Position numbers and translations under genes: made by a program. From Granulicella mallensis (GTDB taxonomy: Bacteria > Acidobacteriota > Terriglobia > Terriglobales > Acidobacteriaceae), in the NCBI RefSeq assembly GCF_014203225.1, contig NZ_JACHIO010000001.1, positions 434,001 to 498,000 of the forward strand: a stretch of 64,000 nt of DNA, in the 5' to 3' direction. Numbering within the stretch: position 1 is the stretch's first letter; the number at the start of each line of letters is the position of its first letter. Below the pieces are notes generated by a model. That model made no database searches. It saw nothing but the letters and a program-made list of their open reading frames with translations, and had not been told where the DNA came from. Shown here one piece after another: positions 55,597 through 63,628 of this stretch.

Positions 55597-56850
55597 CTAT
55601 TTTTTTCTCACCTCAGCGCGCACGGTTTCCGGTGGCGCGACCGGCCCGTTGACAAGGTTCTCATACATAAGCGCATAGGTGGCAATCCAATGGGTGCCGA
55701 GGTAACCGGCCGTGCCTATTTTTGTGTACCCCTCCTTAGCGGAGATGTTGGCGAACCTGCGGTAGACGGCGACGCGGGGATCATCCTTCGGAAGGCCGTT
55801 GGCGATCATCTCGAAGTCGGCTGCGCGCTGATAGTTGAGGCCGACGAGATGCGCATTGGGCAGACCCTCCTCATCGGTACCGGACCTGTCAAGATTGTCT
55901 CCATGCATGGCATCGATCTCCTTCACGTAACCCTGGAAGAGATCGGAATAGACGGGCGGGAGAAAGGTGTCGAGCCACTTGCTGTAGGCGGACGGATCGA
56001 GAATCCGCCCCATCAACGCTGCCTCCGCAAGACAGGGCGACGCGAAGGTGCCGAAGACGGGTTCGGACTCCGTAGCACAGTTCTGGTCGTTGCCGAAGAG
56101 GCGTAGCGCGGTGTCATGGATGACGGCCTGAGTGGCCGTATCTCTGGTCTCCGTGGTGTAGTCGAGAACGAAGTTCATGTCGAGTGCGGTGTTGGGATGC
56201 AGCCCTACGCGAATGGGGTAATTGAGGCTGCGCAGATAAGTGATGTACTGCTCGGTCATCCACTTTGCGAGAGGCTCCAGGGTTGTGGCAACACGCTTCC
56301 CTTCAGGGTCGTCCCATGTCTTGGCCTCTCCATAGAGCTTGAGTAGCCACGCATATCCGTAGGGTTTTTCGAAGTCGGCTTCGCGGCCTTTGAGGGCCTT
56401 GAAGTAGGCGATCTCTCCATCAATATTGGATTTCTGGATATGGGTTTCGAGCTCAAGCCGAATCGCCGGAGCTACCTCAATGGTGGGATCGGCCTTGATG
56501 AGCGACACCATCATCCAGGTCGAGTTGACCGCGGAGTGCCAATCCAGGCAGCCATAGAAGGCGCGATGCTTGTCATAGTCTTCGAGGATCTGCTGCGCCC
56601 CCTGGGGCTGCCAGAGATAGGCCTGGCGCGTGTCGGTTGCTACGCCCAGGCGGGGGGCATGCGGATGGTCCTCGCAGCCTATAGGATTCGCGGCAAGGGA
56701 GAGCCGCTGCACTTCTCCGTATTCCGGAGGATTGACTGCGGGCAGGCTCTTCAGATAGTCCGCTATCTTCGCGGTGTCACTGCGCTGGGCCAACAGGGAG
56801 TGAACACCTGTGAAGCAGAGCATGATCGATACCGTCCATAGTATGCGCAT
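55597..56850 (-). CDS. Secreted DUF2891 protein, copy 1
   Basis: A 417-residue protein with a signal peptide (1-21, ending SLLAQ). The DUF2891 body begins near residue 90 with AFYGCLDWHSAVNSTWMMV. Other conserved parts are FEKPYGYAWLLKLYGE, YPIRVGLHPNTALDMNFVLD and HWIATYALMYEN. The helical pattern suggests an alpha/alpha toroid, as in some glycosidases and lyases (inference). It is 74 bp downstream of a paralogue with the same motif order. The function of DUF2891 is unknown. Confidence 0.85.
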   Translation of the reverse strand: MRILWTVSIMLCFTGVHSLLAQRSDTAKIADYLKSLPAVNPPEYGEVQRLSLAANPIGCEDHPHAPRLGVATDTRQAYLWQPQGAQQILEDYDKHRAFYGCLDWHSAVNSTWMMVSLIKADPTIEVAPAIRLELETHIQKSNIDGEIAYFKALKGREADFEKPYGYAWLLKLYGEAKTWDDPEGKRVATTLEPLAKWMTEQYITYLRSLNYPIRVGLHPNTALDMNFVLDYTTETRDTATQAVIHDTALRLFGNDQNCATESEPVFGTFASPCLAEAALMGRILDPSAYSKWLDTFLPPVYSDLFQGYVKEIDAMHGDNLDRSGTDEEGLPNAHLVGLNYQRAADFEMIANGLPKDDPRVAVYRRFANISAKEGYTKIGTAGYLGTHWIATYALMYENLVNGPVAPPETVRAEVRKK

Positions 56851-56924
56851 ACGAGCGTCCTTTAGGTTCCTGATCGGTGATGGGGCATTGGCATGATTGC
56901 GTTTCGGCTCGCAACTGGTCTTAC

Positions 56925-58187
56925 TTAGTCTGCGGTGGCGGCGTTGTCATGGTTCTTGGGCTTCTCGGGGGCGAGCGGCGCAGGTCCCTTCGCCGCATTT
57001 TCATAGAGGAGAGCGTAGGTAGCGAGCCAGTGCTGGCCCTCATACCCAGCCTTGCCGAGGTCTTCGTATCCATGAGTTGCATTGATTGCGGCAAGGGTCT
57101 TGAAGACTGGAACGCGGGCATCGTCCTGGGGTAGAGCGTAGGAGATGAGGAGAAGATCGGTGGCGCGTTGAAAGTTCAGGGCAATCAGGTGAGACTTATA
57201 ATCCAGCTGAAGCTGCGCGTCGGCGTCTGTCGTATTCGTGTGGCTGGTATCGATCTTCCTGGTATATCCCTCAAAGAGCTTTGAGTAGACCGGGGGAAGA
57301 AAATCGTCGAGCCACTTGAGGTAGGCCTGCTGGTCCATGACACGGCCCATCAAGGCTGCCTCCGTGAGGCAGGACGAGACGTCATCCGAATTCTGGGGCT
57401 CCATGCCGGTGGGGCAATCCTTGTCCTTGCCAAAGAGACGAAGGGCAGTAGCCTGGATTGCGGTCTTCATGGTTGTGTCTTCGGAGAGGTTTACGCCGTC
57501 AAGGGCAAGACTCATTGCCCATGCCGTGTTGGCATCGGTTCCCACGCGGAACGGGTATTTGAGATTGTAGAGATAGAAAACATAGCGTTCGGACATCCAC
57601 TTGGCCAATGGCGCCAGGGCTGTCGCCATCTTCTTGCCTTCGGGTGAATCCGAAGCCTTCGTCTCGCCGTACAGTTTGAGCAACCAGGAGTAGCCGTAGG
57701 GCTCTTCGAAGTTCGGCTCGGCAACGATAGCCATGGCGGCAGGCTTCGGTTGAGTAAAGAAAGCATACTCGCCGTCCATGTTGGTCTTACGGAAGTGGGT
57801 GGTCGCAATGTCCTTAATGGACCCTTCCAAAGGGAGCTTTGGATTCTGAAGGAGCAACCGCATCACCGTCCAGACAGAGCCCACGGCGTCATGCCAGTTT
57901 GAGCAGCCAAAGAAAGCACGATTTCTGTCGTAGCTTTCAAGGAGCACGGGCATCTTCTCGTAGCCCCAGAGAAAGTTATCGTGGGTTCCGGTGTTCTCCT
58001 GCGGGTGGTCAGAGCAACTGATGGCATAGGTTGCAAGGGTCTCTTTCCTCTGCTCGTCGAATACAGGCGGCGTGACGGAGGGAAGAGTCTTGGCATACTC
58101 GGCGACTCGTGCTGGATCGCTTTTCTGAGCCACAAGACTTACAGAACCAGCAAGGCTAAGAATCAAAAGCCCACTTAGAATTCGCAT
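56925..58187 (-). CDS. Secreted DUF2891 protein, copy 2
   Basis: A 420-residue paralogue of the neighbouring gene. ATG 58187 starts a signal peptide (MRILSGLLILSLAGSVSLVAQ) with AAGGA upstream; the longer open frame is rejected. Matching motifs are FFGCSNWHDAVGSVWTVM, FEEPYGYSWLLKLYGE, YPFRVGTDANTAWAMSLALD and HWLATYALLYEN. His and Trp after the first Cys are kept in both copies. It lies between the TonB receptor and copy 1. Confidence 0.85.
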   Translation of the reverse strand: MRILSGLLILSLAGSVSLVAQKSDPARVAEYAKTLPSVTPPVFDEQRKETLATYAISCSDHPQENTGTHDNFLWGYEKMPVLLESYDRNRAFFGCSNWHDAVGSVWTVMRLLLQNPKLPLEGSIKDIATTHFRKTNMDGEYAFFTQPKPAAMAIVAEPNFEEPYGYSWLLKLYGETKASDSPEGKKMATALAPLAKWMSERYVFYLYNLKYPFRVGTDANTAWAMSLALDGVNLSEDTTMKTAIQATALRLFGKDKDCPTGMEPQNSDDVSSCLTEAALMGRVMDQQAYLKWLDDFLPPVYSKLFEGYTRKIDTSHTNTTDADAQLQLDYKSHLIALNFQRATDLLLISYALPQDDARVPVFKTLAAINATHGYEDLGKAGYEGQHWLATYALLYENAAKGPAPLAPEKPKNHDNAATAD

Positions 58188-58290
58188 GCATTTGTCCTTG
58201 GTGTGGGTAATTACCGATAGGGTGTGGACTCGGACAATGGTATCCGGGCCCACGTTCCATGACTGTCTAGAAGCTGAACTGCGCTGCAAG

Positions 58291-61275
58291 CTAGCCGATC
58301 TGGACGTTGCTGCCAGAGGTAGCTGCACCGAAGCTGTTGGTTGTGGGCGCGGTGTTGATGGTCAAGTTATTCTGAGTGCCAAAGAGGTTGAATGCCTGGC
58401 CGATGATCTTCAACTGCAGAGAGTTGTGCTTGTAGGCGATGACAGAGACATGGAGATCGAAGTCGTTATAGCCCGTGGAAGCAATCGATTTCGGACCGAG
58501 GTTCGTAGAGAGACAGGAACCGGTACCTGGAGCGGTGGTTCGGCATGCCAACATGTATGGATTGAGATTGGCGTCGAGATCGGCACGGTAGGCGTTGATC
58601 GCGGCATAGTTGATCCCTCGATTGCCCTGGTCTCGCGTAGTTCCAGGAACATACTGAGCCGTACCGTCGGCATTGGGATTTGCCGGGAACACGTTAGGGC
58701 TGAAGGTAGACGTTGTCACGCTGAAGGGCAAGTTACTGCGGAGGCTGTAGATGCCGCCAACCTGGATGCGATACGGCAGATCGACAGAGGCGCTGAATAC
58801 CAGCGCATTGCGTTGGTCGAATTGCGCCGGGCCCCAGTCCTCTCCAAGATTGTTGTAGTTCGTGGGAGCCTGGTGCGGGTTGTTGTCATGAGACGAGCTA
58901 AGAGCATAGGAAGCGGTGTACATGTAGTGATGGCTCAGTCTTTTGTCGAACTTGATATAGAAGCCCTTGTACTCATTGGCCGAGGTGGAGGCATTCTGAT
59001 TGATCTGATAAAAGGTGGGATCCGGCCTGGCGGTGTTAGCCGGATAGTTGGCCGGAATATTGAGGTCGTAGATCTTGTAGTCGCGCAGGCCACGATTATA
59101 GAGACCATCGACGGCGAGGGAAAGATCCTTGCCGAGCTGGCGACTGTAGCCAAGAGAAAACTGGTGCATATAGGGATTTTGCAGATACGGAGAAAGAGTA
59201 GCGACGGTCAGCGGCGTCGTCGAGCAATAGTCCGTGACGCTCAGGCCGTTATAGGGGTTCGGATAGGGCAGGACATTATTGGGTGGCGTGCCGGCAGGGG
59301 CAATGCCTGTCGTTAGCGAGATGTTGCAATTCTTGAAGTTAAGTTTTTCCGACTCCTGGAGCTCGGTCTGGATGAAGTTGTAATAGATGCCATAGCCCGC
59401 GCGGATGACATCATTCCCCTTCTTGAAGGGGTCCCACGATACGCCAACTCTCGGGCCAACGTTGTGATAGTCCCCGCGATCGTGCGGATTTCCTTCACCG
59501 GGAATCACGGGCTCAGTGGTGGTGTTCGGCGTATAGGTATCGAGGAAGGAAGCACCCCGTTGGAGATCATAGCGGAGACCCGCGTTGACAGTCAGGTTAG
59601 GCCTTGCTCTCCAACTGTCCTCCACAAAATACGACTGCTGGGTCGACGGCAGGTAGAAGATCTGAGGAATCGCATTCTGGGTGAATTGGTAGGGGTTGGT
59701 GAGCTTCGCTTCTGTGGCGGCCGTGTTATCAAAGGATTGGTCGGCAAGGAAGGTGTAGGTTCCATTCAAATTGAGATCGTCGGAGTCAATGTAGGGGATA
59801 TAACTTACATCCGCACCAATCTTGATCGAATGCGCGCCCTTCTGAATGGTCAGGGAGTCGTTGACCTGCCAGCGAGACTCTACGCCTACTGCGGCATAGT
59901 TATGCCCAAAGGAGAGGCTGGGAAAGTCATAGGCCAGAGATACATTCTGGCTATAGGCCGGATTCGCCAGCTGTTCCGGCTTGGTTGGAATGGGCGTGTT
60001 GTAGGGGCCTAGCTCGTAGGAGATATAAGCGTATTGAAAACGAGCCTCGTTCACCATATTCGGTTTTGGTTCCCAGGTATGCCCGGCCACGTAAGCCTTG
60101 CGTGGAAACTCGCCATCGTAGCAATAGGCTGTGGTCTGTCCACCGCATCCATTCGCCGTAGACAACTGCCACTCTTGCGAATAACGGAAGAAAAGTTGCT
60201 GATTCGGCTTGAGGTCGTCGTCGACACGGACGGTGAGGAGCTGATCGTGGCTGGGATTCTGGAAGGTCCCGAGGAGTGGGGCATAGTCCGTTGCAGCGAG
60301 ACTGCCGGCCGGCTCGAACAGAGTCCAGGAGGTAGTGGCCTGTGTGCGCTCAAAGGCTCCGTAGTAGTGAATCCGATCCTTGAGGATTGGACCTCCTATC
60401 GAGCCGCCCCACTGATTGCGTTTGTAGAGCGGAGAACCGGTGTGCTCGGCCAGCTCGCTGGCTTTCTGGAACGGAGTGTCGGCGGTGAGAGCGGTGTCGC
60501 GATAGTACTCGAAGGCATCGCCGTGAATCTTGTTGGTGCCGCTCTTGGATACGACCGTCGTAAAGCCGCCCATCGCCCAGCCAAGATCGGCGGGCATGGA
60601 TGCGGTATACGTCTTGAACTCAGCTACGGAATCTTCCGGAATGTTCTGGCGCGGATCGCCTTCTTCGGTCTGCTGGTTGGATACACCGTCCCAGTAGAAG
60701 CCGTTGGCGTAGTAGTACACGCCGCCTCCTGATTGCACGTTGCTATAGAAGCTGCGCGAGGCAGCCTGCGTGGTGCCAGGTGTCAGCAGCGCGAGAGCGA
60801 GATACTGCCGGTTTTGAATGGGAAGGTCTTCGATCTGAGCCTGCTCGACGACACCACCCACGTCATAGGAGGTTGTGTCCACCGCCGGCACGGCACCTTG
60901 AACCGTGATGCTCTGCGTGGCGTTACCGGCCTGCAATGTGACGTTTTGATTCACGTGATTATCGAGCTGGATGACGAGACCATTGATGGTCTCGGGCGAG
61001 AACGTGGGCGCGGTGATGGTAAGCGAGTAATGACCGGGAGCCACGGTGGGGATACTGTAACGGCCATCCGACGCTGTGGTAACGGTGCGTTTTTCTCCGT
61101 TGTCCGTGTTCGTCAGGACAACCTGGGCTTTGAGCACGATGGACCCGGATACGTCGGTAACGACACCCTGAACGTCCGCCTGCCCGGACTGCGCGTGCAT
61201 CGCGACAGCACCATTCAGGCAAAAAACGAGAGTGAGTGCGACAAGAATACCTCTGCGTAACTTCAGGATGGTCAT
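58291..61275 (-). CDS. TonB-dependent receptor, Oar-like, first gene of the catabolic cluster
   Basis: A 994-residue outer-membrane receptor with a signal peptide (about 1-29, ending MHAQS) and a GGAGGT ribosome site. A carboxypeptidase-regulatory domain (about 32-115: DVQGVVTDVSGSIVLKAQVV) is followed by the plug with YYANGFYWDGVSNQQ and the barrel. The C-terminus is SGSNVQIG rather than the usual aromatic end, so assembly could differ or the end may have been altered. It heads a seven-gene minus-strand run. A near-consensus promoter lies at 61377-61405. Confidence 0.88.
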   Translation of the reverse strand: MTILKLRRGILVALTLVFCLNGAVAMHAQSGQADVQGVVTDVSGSIVLKAQVVLTNTDNGEKRTVTTASDGRYSIPTVAPGHYSLTITAPTFSPETINGLVIQLDNHVNQNVTLQAGNATQSITVQGAVPAVDTTSYDVGGVVEQAQIEDLPIQNRQYLALALLTPGTTQAASRSFYSNVQSGGGVYYYANGFYWDGVSNQQTEEGDPRQNIPEDSVAEFKTYTASMPADLGWAMGGFTTVVSKSGTNKIHGDAFEYYRDTALTADTPFQKASELAEHTGSPLYKRNQWGGSIGGPILKDRIHYYGAFERTQATTSWTLFEPAGSLAATDYAPLLGTFQNPSHDQLLTVRVDDDLKPNQQLFFRYSQEWQLSTANGCGGQTTAYCYDGEFPRKAYVAGHTWEPKPNMVNEARFQYAYISYELGPYNTPIPTKPEQLANPAYSQNVSLAYDFPSLSFGHNYAAVGVESRWQVNDSLTIQKGAHSIKIGADVSYIPYIDSDDLNLNGTYTFLADQSFDNTAATEAKLTNPYQFTQNAIPQIFYLPSTQQSYFVEDSWRARPNLTVNAGLRYDLQRGASFLDTYTPNTTTEPVIPGEGNPHDRGDYHNVGPRVGVSWDPFKKGNDVIRAGYGIYYNFIQTELQESEKLNFKNCNISLTTGIAPAGTPPNNVLPYPNPYNGLSVTDYCSTTPLTVATLSPYLQNPYMHQFSLGYSRQLGKDLSLAVDGLYNRGLRDYKIYDLNIPANYPANTARPDPTFYQINQNASTSANEYKGFYIKFDKRLSHHYMYTASYALSSSHDNNPHQAPTNYNNLGEDWGPAQFDQRNALVFSASVDLPYRIQVGGIYSLRSNLPFSVTTSTFSPNVFPANPNADGTAQYVPGTTRDQGNRGINYAAINAYRADLDANLNPYMLACRTTAPGTGSCLSTNLGPKSIASTGYNDFDLHVSVIAYKHNSLQLKIIGQAFNLFGTQNNLTINTAPTTNSFGAATSGSNVQIG

Positions 61276-61376
61276 GCTACCTCCAAAAGATATGAGTAGG
61301 ACTTGGCTACGAATCCGAGAGGAGTCGCATTAGGTTTTATTTATTGGTGGGGCCATAGCCGAGACGGCATACACGG

Positions 61377-61405
61377 TTTATATTCGTGATTCATATTTTT
61401 GTCAA
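61377..61405 (-). promoter_or_regulatory. Promoter of the TonB receptor gene
   Basis: On the minus strand, TTGACA (61400-61405), a 17-base spacer and TATAAA (61377-61382) make a near-perfect sigma-70 promoter. Transcription would start near 61370, about 95 bases before the ATG. Confidence 0.75.
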
Positions 61406-61511
61406 TAATTTTCTGCAAATTATTTTCTAGCCACAGAATTCCTAGTTTAATAGCATTTTTGGCGATCGGACGCGGAACGTTGCTCACCACGCAAAGACCA
61501 TCATTTTTAGC

Positions 61512-61543
61512 TTGTATACAACTTGTAGATACCTGGTTGTCAA
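61512..61543 (-). promoter_or_regulatory. TTGTATACAA palindrome with an upstream TTGACA box
   Basis: TTGTATACAA (61512-61521) is a perfect palindrome. On the minus strand TTGACA (61538-61543) stands about 17 bases before a TGTATA that is part of it. A second, weaker promoter overlapped by an operator is possible, and the shared core with the gntR start suggests a common regulator. Confidence 0.5.
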
Positions 61544-61551
61544 TTGGTAAC

Positions 61552-62080
61552 AACTTATTGATGGGGTTTGACTTGCGTGAGACAACAGAGGTGCGCTCGG
61601 GCAGTGATTTCAGGGCAGTAGTACACACGCGGCGGGGCGGGAGAGCCGAGGTTGCGAGGTCGGTACGACTTCAAAAGTGCGGAAGACCTGGACTGAACGT
61701 CTCGACCCTCCTGGGCGGTTCACTTGGTGCAGGAGATCTATGCCAGAACGAGATCGGCTTCTTCGGCAACTGTGATGTTCTCACCGGAGAACTGGACTGC
61801 GCCGTCGCCATCGAACCGCCTGACTCGGAATAGCTATCTGTGTGATCTGAAGGTTCCTACGAAGAGAGCCGACGCAGAAAGTAGCCCCCTCCGATGCACA
61901 CTTGGAGGGCTCATCGGGCGTCTCCACCTGAGGCACTGGGACGTGAGTACGACCCAGCGCTTCTATATCAAAACTGCGCACGAGTGGCGCAGGAGGCGAT
62001 GCATGTATTGGAAGAAAAATAGCCTGTGCAGCAGTTGTACAGCACATGGCGGTCAACTGAAGGCTAAGTCTTTGAAATGA
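61552..62080. other. Region without a recognisable gene, with IS-end repeat
   Basis: No convincing open frame. A short readable piece on the minus strand near 61770-61825 (RRFDGDGAVQFSGENITVAE) is closed by stops and may be a protein remnant. At 61970-62022 a ~52-bp stretch (ACTGCGCACGAGTGGCGCAG and onwards) repeats 49228-49281, the distal end of the IS6 remnant. Confidence 0.5.
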
Positions 62081-62190
62081 TGGAGCCGACGAGCGGACTT
62101 GAACCGCTGACCTGCTGATTACGAAACGACCGGGTCTTGCGTAAGTTGTTGCGAGTTATAGAACGTTACAGGCGGTTTTGAGGTGTTTAG
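62081..62190 (-). repeat. tRNA-Thr(CGU) 3' fragment plus conserved extension, att-like site 2
   Basis: On the minus strand the tRNA part has anticodon loop TTCGTAA (anticodon CGT), T-arm AGCGG-TTCAAGT-CCGCT (all pairs perfect) and acceptor 3' strand ending CGGCTCCA. The 5' half is missing. The ~60 bases next to it (CGGGTCTTGC, AAGTTGTTG, TATAGAAC, GGTTTT.AGGTGTTT) are shared with 45906-46013. Direct TGTACAGCAGT repeats follow at 62210-62230. Confidence 0.78.
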
Positions 62191-62929
62191 GGGCGTATCT
62201 GGAGCTGTCTGTACAGCAGTTGTACAGCAGTTTGACCTGGTGAATTAAGGTCATCGTGTCAACACTTATATCGTTATGCTCGAAGAATTCCTATTGTCTG
62301 CGCCTACATTTATGCATCACGCGACAGCGCAATAGGAGCATGCGAGATTACCCGTTGGTGGCTTCGGCTCAGAAGTGACGAGAGCGAGCACGAACGAAAG
62401 CAGGAGAAGTCCAGGTTTCAGCGCCTTGCGACAAGAGACCGCAAGTAATGCGAATGTCATACCCATATAAGTTGTTAAATAATTAGCATGCACAGCAGGA
62501 TTCGAACCTACGAGTTCCACTGTGACAGAAAAGTAGAAACTCGTAACCGTAAGAAACCAGGCGTAACGGGTGGCTCTCTGAGCGCCCTGAGGCACCATTA
62601 GGAACGCACATCGCACCCCCTATCGAACCCACGTCCTCTGTCCACCAAACCTCTGCCCTTCGACCACAGAATGGCCAGCGGAACGGACTTTCAATCCCTT
62701 TGTTGACGATTTGCACGGCATCATCACTGCCGGGTCAATTCTTGCTGCAGCGACAGCCGCCCGTTCCTGACTAAGATTGTCCCCCAGGGATTCACGGGCG
62801 TTGCAAATAAAAGGGATATGTCTATTTTCCACATCGTTCCCCACACGCGAAATAAAGGTTGGTATTCTGATTTGCGGCAGTTTGGGGATATTTTCTGCGA
62901 CCCCTGCAGCGGTGCAAGAAACTATCCTA
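62191..62929. other. Degenerate region without a clear gene; isolated tRNA-like T-arm
   Basis: Only short frames of unnatural composition are seen. On the minus strand GTAGG-TTCGAAT-CCTGC (62497-62513) folds as a tRNA T-arm, but no acceptor or anticodon arm fits around it. It may be another tRNA scar. Base composition is more AT-rich than the core. Confidence 0.4.
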
Positions 62930-63484
62930 TAAGGATGTCGATCTGATCTTACGCAAGGAAGGCACATGCACAAAGGTCATCTTCGTCCAAAACTCCCCCA
63001 CACAACCGGCCGCCATATAGATGTATTGATCCAGTTCGGAGAACTTCCGAAGTGCGACGATGCGCCTGACGACTCATCAGGAAAGTAAGCAGGTCAAACT
63101 CCCATCCCCCTCGTAAGAGTGGTGACGATATCGCGCACGGCTTCTCGATCGGATTGACTCAATCGAGAGAGCACCGTCAGTGCTGCTCCAAGCGACTCGA
63201 GCAGAACCTTTTCGTCTAAATCTGCTTGTTGAGAGCCAACTTCCACCGACATCCGCGTGAGCGCTCCTCCGTCGGGCGTGCCATTCACTTGATTGCGAAG
63301 GGACAAGAGTGTCCCGGAGGAATCAGTGAGGCATCGGCAATGGTGTCCGTGGCTCGTGCCAGGAGATACGCAAGGCCAATCTGATCACGCATTCCTACGG
63401 GAAGCACGCGCAGGGTGATGTAGAAAGATCGCGAGACACTTTTCAGGCGGGGCCGAGAAGCACGGCACGAGCTGGATCAGGCAT
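62930..63484 (-). pseudogene. Squalene/phytoene synthase family pseudogene (HpnC/HpnD-like)
   Basis: From ATG 63484 (MPDPARAVLLGP) the protein continues only by changing frame. Next come LKSVSRSFYITLRVLP and IGLAYLLARATDTIADASLI, with the DTIAD aspartate-rich motif of trans-prenyltransferases. LLSLRNQVNG to DIVTTLTRGM follows in another frame (63094-63306), then ELDQYIYMAAGCVGEFWTKM and FVHVPSLR in a third. At least three frameshifts and the missing C-terminal third make it inactive. Intact relatives make presqualene diphosphate or squalene for hopanoids. Confidence 0.82.
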
Positions 63485-63628
63485 GAATTCTGGTAGTCAT
63501 CCCTCCATCATTCTGCCGATAGACAAAGTTGCTGATAGTCATCTGGACAAGACAACTCAAGAAAACTATCGACGCTTAGTCCACCACCCGGTCTGTCATC
63601 CCCAACTTCAACGCCTTAGCGCGCCAAG

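Noticed and set aside
62600-62650. Possible second tRNA fragment containing a GGGTTCGA word on the minus strand
   Set aside because: The bases either side of the loop do not pair as a T-stem.
62317-62973. Two minus-strand frames of 99 and 117 codons
   Set aside because: They cross the tRNA-like T-arm and lie beyond the recognisable end of the squalene-synthase pseudogene. Composition is Cys/Ser/Arg-rich and neither has a ribosome site or family match.
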